From Sporomusa termitida (GTDB lineage Bacteria; Bacillota; Negativicutes; Sporomusales; Sporomusaceae): 64,000 bases of DNA. Of the stretch, positions 58,597-64,000 are shown one piece after another; position 1 is the stretch's first letter, and each line of letters begins with the position of its first letter. Both the position numbers and the translations under genes were made by a program. The stretch spans positions 4,962,501 through 5,026,500 of the forward strand of contig NZ_CP036259.1 of the NCBI RefSeq assembly GCF_007641255.1, read 5' to 3'. The notes under the pieces are model-generated. The model ran no database searches, had not been told where the DNA came from, and saw only the letters and a list, made by a program, of their open reading frames with translations.

Positions 58597-61053
58597 ATGA
58601 TGCCAACAGAGGATAGTGTGAATATGCTCGACAGTAAGGATGTTGTATTATACAGAAGTTTAATTAAGCAGTCACGGCATATTATTTTGGTTGTCAGTAT
58701 ACATGGAAAAATTATGGAAGCCAATCAGGCAGCTGCCAACGCCTATGGTTATTCTATACATGAGCTCCAGATGATGAATATTTACGAATTGCGGTCTCCT
58801 GATACAATTTTTTTGATCTGTGAGCAAAGGGAAGCCGCCCGGCAGCAGGGTATTGTATTCCGAACATTCCATATGCGGCGTAATGGTGCGAGATTTCCTG
58901 TTGAGGTTAATTCTCAGCTAGTTCAATTACCGGAGGGCCATGCTGTGTTTAGTACTATACGTGATATTTCCGAAGCTGTCATGCTGGAAACGGTGCAGGC
59001 AACGGAAAAAAAATCCAGTGTTTTGCATAAAGAGCTTACCGCAGCCTATGAAGAATTACTGGCATCACAGGCAGAGTTAAGCTGCCGGTTTGATGAGTTG
59101 GCCGCAAAAGAAATAATAATTAGCCGGCAAAATGTGATTTTAACTTCATTGAATGATATTGCTGTAGGCCTGATGCATAAAATTGACCTGGACGATGTGC
59201 TGGCAATGATTGTCGAGAGTGCGACCCAACTGATTGGTACCCATGATGGTTTTATATCGCTGGTAGATGAAAAAGCGGGTGTTTTTGACCGCAAAGTTGC
59301 CGTGGGCTCTTTTGCTGAGGCGGCAACCAGGCGAATCAAGGTAACCGAAGGGCTGCTGGGCAGGGTCTACCGTACCGGGAAGCTGGCAATTGCCAGAGAC
59401 TATACTACCTGGGAACACCGCTTACGCCATCCGGTTTTGGATAACACTCACTATTTTATTATTATTCCGCTCCGGCGAGGGCTAAAAGTAATTGGCGCCT
59501 TTGGGCTCGCATTCTCGGAACAGGGGCGATGCCTGGCGGAGCATGAGGTCGCTTTGTTGCAGCGCTTTGGTGATCTTGCGGCCATTGCCCTGGATAATGC
59601 TACCCTTGTCAGCTCCTACAAGCAGGAATTGCAGGAGCGCAGGCTGGCGGAAGAAGCGCTGCGGGCTTCTTCCGCCAGTAATCAGGCCCTAATCAATGCT
59701 ATTCCCGATCCCCTGTTCCTGCTTAAACACGATGGTACAGTTGTTGATTATAAAGCAGGTAAAGAACAATTATTTATGCCGTCTAACCGGTTTATTGGCA
59801 AAACGGTGTTTGAAATATTTCCGGCGGAGATTGCTGCGAAAATACTGCAGAGCGCGGAATTGGTCCTGGCCGGCGGCGATATTCAGAGCTTTGAGTATCA
59901 GCTTACTGTTCATGGTAAGGTTGAGCATTATGAGGTGCGGATTGTCAGCAGCAGTGACGACGAAGTGCTGGCAATTAACCGCACTATTACCGAGCGCAAG
60001 CGTATGGAAGCGCAGCTGGAGTTTCTAAGCCTGCAGGATGCGTTAACAAAGGTATATAATAAGGCATTTTTTGAGGAACAAATCAAACGGATTCAGCTCC
60101 TGGATGATGGTGCGGCCGGGATCATCATGTGCGATGTCGATGGTTTGAAGATGGTCAACGACATGCTGGGGCATGTGACCGGTGATCAAATTCTGCAGGT
60201 GGTCGCCGGCATATTGACGAATTGCTGCAGAGCGGGCGATCTGATCGCCCGGATCGGGGGGGATGAATTTGCTATTCTCCTGCATAGCAATTCAGTAAAG
60301 GGAATTGTAAGCTGCAGCCAGCAGATCCGTGAGCGGATTGAGGTTTATAATTCCCACAACCCTACAGTGCCGATTAGCTTATCCATGGGACTGGCTGTAT
60401 GCGCCCAGCCCCCCCTGGACATACATGCGCTACTAAAACAAGCCGATGACAGCATGTACCGGGAAAAACTCCACCGTCATAACAGTACGCGCAGTGCGCT
60501 TGTTAAGGCGCTGATGAAGGCGCTGGAAGCCCGTGATTATATCACTGAGGGGCACGGGGACAGACTGCAGGATCTGATAGAAGCCTTTGCCGGGCTGGTT
60601 GCGCTGCCGGCAACCAGTATTGCCGACCTTAGGCTGTTCGCCCGTTTTCATGATATTGGCAAAGTCGGCATACCGGACAGTATATTATTTAAGGCCGGCC
60701 GTTTGACGGCTGAAGAATGGGTTACCATGCGTCAGCATTGTGAGATTGGGTATCGTATAGCGATGGCGGCGCCGGATTTAGTGCCGATTGCCGATTGGAT
60801 ACTTAAGCATCATGAATGGTGGGACGGCCATGGTTATCCACTGGGGCTGGCCGGTGAGGCTATTCCGCTTGCCTGCCGGATGTTGTCCATTGCCGATGCC
60901 TTTGACGCAATGACCAGTGACCGCCCTTACCGCCGGGCCATGAGTAAAGAAGCGGCAGTGGCCGAACTGCTTAGCTGTGCCGGCAAGCAATTTGATCCTG
61001 ATTTAGTAAATAAGTTTTGCACTCTTATCCAGGCCCTGGAAAAACGTGCCTAA
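58597..61053 (+). CDS. Cyclic-di-GMP protein: PAS-GAF-PAS-GGDEF-HD-GYP
   Basis: The ~818-residue soluble protein has PAS (~20-130), coiled coil, GAF (~185-335), second PAS (~365-470), GGDEF (~480-640) and HD-GYP (~645-815). The diguanylate cyclase active site GGDEF is exact and preceded by an RxxD inhibitory site five residues before (RAGD-LIARI-GGDEF). The HD-GYP domain has FHDIGKVGIPD and HHEWWDGHGYP, so both synthesis and hydrolysis of c-di-GMP look possible. ATG 58597 is chosen because GGAGG lies eight bases upstream; TTG 58582 is the alternative. It ends a signalling island with the hybrid kinase and two regulators. Confidence 0.93.
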   Translation: MMPTEDSVNMLDSKDVVLYRSLIKQSRHIILVVSIHGKIMEANQAAANAYGYSIHELQMMNIYELRSPDTIFLICEQREAARQQGIVFRTFHMRRNGARFPVEVNSQLVQLPEGHAVFSTIRDISEAVMLETVQATEKKSSVLHKELTAAYEELLASQAELSCRFDELAAKEIIISRQNVILTSLNDIAVGLMHKIDLDDVLAMIVESATQLIGTHDGFISLVDEKAGVFDRKVAVGSFAEAATRRIKVTEGLLGRVYRTGKLAIARDYTTWEHRLRHPVLDNTHYFIIIPLRRGLKVIGAFGLAFSEQGRCLAEHEVALLQRFGDLAAIALDNATLVSSYKQELQERRLAEEALRASSASNQALINAIPDPLFLLKHDGTVVDYKAGKEQLFMPSNRFIGKTVFEIFPAEIAAKILQSAELVLAGGDIQSFEYQLTVHGKVEHYEVRIVSSSDDEVLAINRTITERKRMEAQLEFLSLQDALTKVYNKAFFEEQIKRIQLLDDGAAGIIMCDVDGLKMVNDMLGHVTGDQILQVVAGILTNCCRAGDLIARIGGDEFAILLHSNSVKGIVSCSQQIRERIEVYNSHNPTVPISLSMGLAVCAQPPLDIHALLKQADDSMYREKLHRHNSTRSALVKALMKALEARDYITEGHGDRLQDLIEAFAGLVALPATSIADLRLFARFHDIGKVGIPDSILFKAGRLTAEEWVTMRQHCEIGYRIAMAAPDLVPIADWILKHHEWWDGHGYPLGLAGEAIPLACRMLSIADAFDAMTSDRPYRRAMSKEAAVAELLSCAGKQFDPDLVNKFCTLIQALEKRA

Positions 61054-61085
61054 ACAATCTTGTCTTAAGCGAATCGCGAGTCCAG

Positions 61086-61126
61086 CCGCAGCCGGGGGGC
61101 CTGCTTCCTTATTTTCCCGGCTGCGG
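61086..61126. terminator. Bidirectional terminator between convergent genes
   Basis: Perfect 11-bp stem CCGCAGCCGGG with its complement around a 19-base loop. Confidence 0.65.
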
Positions 61127-61159
61127 TTCAGGGGGGTGGACCGTAGCGGTAGCCGCCAA

Positions 61160-62419
61160 TTAACTTAGATAGGGAATGGTCAGCGGCCCCAAGGGGAGTA
61201 CCGCAATGCTGGCAGCAGGCTTCTTTTGCAATAGGGCTGTAAGGGCATCACCGGGGCTGGTTACCGGAATAAGCTTGGCGTCGTGTACTGTCTGGGGATC
61301 AAGGCTGGAATATAAATAGCAGTCGGCTTTACTCTGAATCATGGCCTGGGCTTGGACCTGCCATTGATCAAACACCCGAAATTCAGGGTTGTTAATCATT
61401 GCCAGCAGCTCTGGGGGCGTAGGTCTCATTTTAAGAATCCTGGCGAAATTGCCATGATCGGGTACACCATCCGAACACTCTGAACAGGATAAAATAGCGC
61501 CGCCCTGTTTAACGACCTGGGCAGCAGCACTCAGGCCTTTGACCGTTTGATACAGGTTTTGATCAAGTGGATACCCGGAATTAGTGGTAATGACAATATC
61601 AAAGGGGTGATCCACAGGGTACATGGCGTGCTGTTTTACAAAGGCGCAGCCGGCCCGATGGGCGGCAATCAGTTCACCGGCAAAGACGCCGGTAATTTCT
61701 TTTTTGCCATTTAAGGTTACGTTAAGCATGAAATCAGGCTTGGTCAGCAGGCAGTTTTGGGTGGCGGCATCCTGGACCGGATTGCCGTCGATAATACCCC
61801 AGGTACTGTGTTTACTGCCAATCATCCGGGCATTATGAAAGTCCTGGATTGTTGCTATCCCGGCAACGCCGGGACAGATCCCCTTCGGGCCGCCGGAGAA
61901 GCCGGCAAAGAAATGCGGTTCGATAAAACCGGTCACGATCTTAAATGTACAATTCACGTAGGTCTTGTTCAAATAAACATCAGAGCCGTAGCTGTTTTTT
62001 CCGGCCAGTACCAATTCTTCCGGCGCAAAGGCGTTGTGATTAATAATGCGGACCGTATTGACAACTTCCGGCCCCAGCATCTGCAGCAGTTCTGCCTGGG
62101 TATTGGCGCGATGGCTGCCAAGGCCGTTAATGATGACAAAATTTGTCCGCGGGACATGGGCGAGTTCTTCCAGCAGCCAGGGGACAAGTTTATGATTGGG
62201 CGTGGGGCGGGTCATGTCCGAAATGACAATAGCCACAGTATCGGCGGGGGTTACCAGGTCTTTGAGAGCCGCTGTTGCTGTCGGTTGGCGAAGGGCTTTC
62301 TGCACAGCGGCTTTTTCATTGCTTAATCCGGCTAAAGACTTAGGTTCAATAATGACTGCCCGATCAGGAACCATGATTTCGAGACCGGCTTTTCCGTAAG
62401 CGAGAGACACAGGTTTCAT
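61160..62419 (-). CDS. LarA-family protein (nickel-pincer racemase/epimerase family)
   Basis: The 419-residue protein has the LarA family motifs: SDMTRPTPNHKLVPWLL near 70, GLGSHRANTQAELLQMLG near 100, and GFIEPHFFAGFSGGPKGICPG near 167-187. In LarA of Lactobacillus the Lys of this last block carries the nickel-pincer cofactor, and His residues in the first two blocks and the PHFF segment act in racemisation. These residues appear present. Substrate could be lactate or another 2-hydroxy acid. No larB, larC or larE cofactor genes lie in the window, and hypAB (nickel handling) are distant. It is a single-gene unit. Confidence 0.85.
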   Translation of the reverse strand: MKPVSLAYGKAGLEIMVPDRAVIIEPKSLAGLSNEKAAVQKALRQPTATAALKDLVTPADTVAIVISDMTRPTPNHKLVPWLLEELAHVPRTNFVIINGLGSHRANTQAELLQMLGPEVVNTVRIINHNAFAPEELVLAGKNSYGSDVYLNKTYVNCTFKIVTGFIEPHFFAGFSGGPKGICPGVAGIATIQDFHNARMIGSKHSTWGIIDGNPVQDAATQNCLLTKPDFMLNVTLNGKKEITGVFAGELIAAHRAGCAFVKQHAMYPVDHPFDIVITTNSGYPLDQNLYQTVKGLSAAAQVVKQGGAILSCSECSDGVPDHGNFARILKMRPTPPELLAMINNPEFRVFDQWQVQAQAMIQSKADCYLYSSLDPQTVHDAKLIPVTSPGDALTALLQKKPAASIAVLPLGPLTIPYLS

Positions 62420-62541
62420 GCTGTAACACAGCCTTTCGTCAATTAATTTATTGTTAGCTTGGTGTTATAACTCTATTTTATCCGGAATGTTTAAAATCTC
62501 AATATCATTTTTAAACCGCTTCGTTATCCACACCCTGCCGA

Positions 62542-62570
62542 TTGACAATATAACCGGTACGCGTTATACT
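62542..62570 (+). promoter_or_regulatory. Sigma-A promoter of the DUF3793 gene
   Basis: Perfect TTGACA (62542-62547), 17-base spacer, TATACT (62565-62570). Confidence 0.75.
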
Positions 62571-62578
62571 AAATACAA

Positions 62579-62598
62579 ATGATAATGATAATCATTAC
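62579..62598 (+). promoter_or_regulatory. Fur box
   Basis: GATAATGATAATCATTA (62581-62597) matches the classical Fur consensus in 17 of 19 positions. It overlaps the expected transcription start just downstream of the -10, so iron-loaded Fur would repress the gene. Confidence 0.85.
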
Positions 62599-62659
62599 AT
62601 AAGCCTTTCACTTATTTGCAGCATACTATGTAAAAAGGGATAATGGAAGGAGGCGGCGT

Positions 62660-63286
62660 GTGCTATACAGGCAAACCGGAGAATCCTTATTAAAGTTTGA
62701 AAACCAAAATAATCCCACTTATTTTTTTAAATGGCTGGTTGTGGAACTGGCTCCAACCATCTATGGGGAAAAGCCCGCAACGTTATTAACCTTTGCTGAC
62801 AGCCGCAGATTTCACCGGCTAACTTTTTGGCGTAAGTTCGGGCCGACCTTTTTTCGGCAATCAGATATTGAGTGGGCGATTGTACGGGAGACGGTTAACA
62901 GTCTTACCGTTTTGTTCTATCATCCTGACAGCCTGTCCGGCTGTTTACAGCAAACAGAGCACTGCCGGTTTTTATCAGCATTTGGGTATCGGTCGGACTG
63001 TCCTTTATGGGAGAATATGAATTGTCTTAAGCAGCGGTATCAGCAGGGCTGCCCGCACGAAATCGGGCTTCTGCTGGGAATTCCCCTCAAGGATGTGCTG
63101 GGTTTTATGGGGCAGGGAGACGAATGTTTAAGTTGCCGGGGCTTGTGGTGTATCTACGGTGACCCGGAGCCTTCCTTGCGGGTAATGGAAAAAATTGATG
63201 AATACAAAACCTATGCCGCCGGCCTAATCAATCGTGGTGTCAGTCCCCGCAGCATTCTGCTGCAAAAGCACAGTAAAACTGCGTAG
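62660..63286 (+). CDS. DUF3793 protein, iron-regulated
   Basis: The 208-residue protein matches DUF3793: CPHEIGLLLGIPLKDVLGFMG near 135 is the family hallmark, with several conserved-type Cys (HCRF, SDCPLW, MNCLKQ, CLSCRGLWC). The gene starts with GTG after GGAAGGAGG. A near-consensus promoter overlapped by a Fur box lies upstream, so it is expressed under iron limitation. DUF3793 has no described function; in other Firmicutes I recall it near iron or flavodoxin genes. A single-gene unit ended by a terminator. Confidence 0.85.
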   Translation: MLYRQTGESLLKFENQNNPTYFFKWLVVELAPTIYGEKPATLLTFADSRRFHRLTFWRKFGPTFFRQSDIEWAIVRETVNSLTVLFYHPDSLSGCLQQTEHCRFLSAFGYRSDCPLWENMNCLKQRYQQGCPHEIGLLLGIPLKDVLGFMGQGDECLSCRGLWCIYGDPEPSLRVMEKIDEYKTYAAGLINRGVSPRSILLQKHSKTA

Positions 63287-63312
63287 TTATTGCAGGATTA
63301 ATAAGTGATTTT

Positions 63313-63350
63313 CCCGCGTATCCTAATGGGGTACGCGGGTTTTGTTTTTT
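63313..63350 (+). terminator. Intrinsic terminator of the DUF3793 gene
   Basis: CCCGCGTA/TACGCGGG stem with an 11-base loop followed by T-rich tract. Confidence 0.85.
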
Positions 63351-63362
63351 AAAAAAATTTAC

Positions 63363-63390
63363 TTGCACTTTGGGGCAGTTATGTTACAAT
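63363..63390 (+). promoter_or_regulatory. Promoter of the decarboxylase gene
   Basis: TTGCAC, 16-base spacer and TACAAT, 50 bases before the start codon. Confidence 0.5.
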
Positions 63391-63439
63391 CATAGAGTGC
63401 TTTTAGCGAAAATATTGTTGTTAAAAGGAGCGATGATAA

Positions 63440-64000
63440 GTGAAATATTTCAGGTTATCCCAGGCTGCTGTCAAGGCACTGGCTGATAGCTACGGCACTC
63501 CGTTATTGGTGCTATCTTTGGAACAAATTGAACGTAATTATAATTTGCTGGCAGAAAACATGCCTGGCGTAAAGATATATTACGCCGTCAAAGCAAATCC
63601 GGATGAGCGCATTGTCCGGAAACTTAGTTCGCTTGGCGGCTATTTTGATGTCGCCTCTGACGGCGAGATGCGAATGCTGCATCATTTAGGGATTGATGCC
63701 GAGCGTCTGGTATATGCCAATCCGGTGAAAACGGTAAACGGGCTGAAGGTGGCCTGTGAAACTGGCGTCAATAAGTTTACCTTTGACAGCGAGAGCGAAA
63801 TCAGCAAGATGGCGGCAGCTGTACCTGGCGGCACCGTGTTATTGCGGATCCGGGTGGATAATCCCCGGGCCCTGGTCGATCTTAATAAAAAATTCGGGGC
63901 TCACCCGGAGGAGGCCCTGGAGCTGCTGCTGAAGGCTCAGGCTGCCGGCCTGGACGTTGCCGGGCTGTGCTTTCATGTTGGCAGCCAATCAACAGGCACT
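63440..64000 (+). CDS. PLP-dependent ornithine/lysine/arginine-type decarboxylase, N-terminal part
   Basis: The gene runs off the window; 187 residues are visible. It is a fold-III PLP decarboxylase (Orn/DAP/Arg family): the cofactor Lys is in YYAVKANPDE near 48, FDVASDGEM near 68 and FDSESE near 110 are typical, and CFHVGSQ near 178 contains the His that stacks on PLP. The start is GTG because AAAAGGAG lies nine bases upstream; an ATG at 63433 opens only a short out-of-frame peptide. The AxxSxGEL-type motif and the Cys of HVGSQ distinguish between ornithine, lysine and diaminopimelate only with the missing C-terminus, so the substrate stays open. Confidence 0.85.
   Translation, partial: MKYFRLSQAAVKALADSYGTPLLVLSLEQIERNYNLLAENMPGVKIYYAVKANPDERIVRKLSSLGGYFDVASDGEMRMLHHLGIDAERLVYANPVKTVNGLKVACETGVNKFTFDSESEISKMAAAVPGGTVLLRIRVDNPRALVDLNKKFGAHPEEALELLLKAQAAGLDVAGLCFHVGSQSTGT

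Noticed and set aside
1-64000. Defence system, prophage or integrated element
   Set aside because: No integrase, transposase, restriction-modification, toxin-antitoxin or CRISPR genes were recognised; the unusual run at 39-46 kb has base composition similar to its neighbours and no flanking repeats that I could see.

Overview
The window is a 64 kb chromosomal segment of an endospore-forming, largely anaerobic Firmicute. The spore evidence is direct: an alpha/beta-type SASP, an H-type SASP, a Spo0E-like protein and a SpoVD-like PASTA penicillin-binding protein. A complete GlgCBDAP glycogen operon, a group B-like [FeFe] hydrogenase, a cytochrome bd operon, a LarA-type protein and strong use of CCGGC-rich codons fit the Negativicutes (Sporomusa-like bacteria). 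That placement is inference; no rRNA gene is present to settle it. I saw no tRNA, rRNA, CRISPR array, prophage or intact insertion sequence.

Layout. 1-5 kb: tail of a rifampicin-phosphotransferase/PEP-synthase-like protein, a cobalamin riboswitch followed only by a decayed ABC-transporter ATPase, a TIM-barrel protein and an alpha/beta hydrolase. 5-11.4 kb: a TerC/YjbE membrane protein, the PASTA PBP, a PolX-family protein whose polymerase metal ligands are lost, a SASP, hypA-hypB and a Spo0E-like gene. 11.5-17.2 kb: an alanine cluster (permease, alanine racemase, second permease, alanine dehydrogenase) with sigma-54-type promoters and a repeated palindrome that looks like the activator site. 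17.3-23.3 kb: CheR, D,D-carboxypeptidase, polysaccharide deacetylase, [FeFe] hydrogenase and glucosaminidase. 23.4-36.5 kb: a seven-gene glycogen operon ending in a GH13-GH77 fusion.

36.6-45.7 kb: an Rrf2 regulator, cydAB and, 24 bp after cydB, a six-gene run: HEAT/WD40 protein, Hsp70-like protein, DUF1257 (Ycf35-like), Ycf46-like AAA ATPase, DUF2997 and a radical SAM activase-like protein. This is the best candidate for an undescribed system. 45.8-48.8 kb: a gene-poor stretch with an acetyltransferase, two small unknown genes, a candidate cloverleaf-like small RNA with its own promoter and terminator, a gutted chemoreceptor pseudogene and sspH. 48.9-53.1 kb: cydDC and a DUF2225 protein. 53.2-61.1 kb: a signalling island with a hybrid histidine kinase ending in Hpt, two OmpR-type regulators (the second lacking its phospho-acceptor Asp) and a PAS-GAF-PAS-GGDEF-HD-GYP protein. 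61.1-64 kb: a LarA-family gene, a Fur-box-controlled DUF3793 gene and the start of a PLP-dependent decarboxylase.

How the parts work together: the alanine cluster can import alanine, interconvert its enantiomers and oxidise L-alanine to pyruvate; the glycogen operon covers ADP-glucose synthesis, elongation, branching, phosphorolysis and debranching/transfer; cydAB and cydDC provide a high-affinity terminal oxidase and its assembly exporter. The function of the AAA/Hsp70/radical SAM run between the two cyd pairs is unknown. All assignments come from reading the sequence, without database searches.
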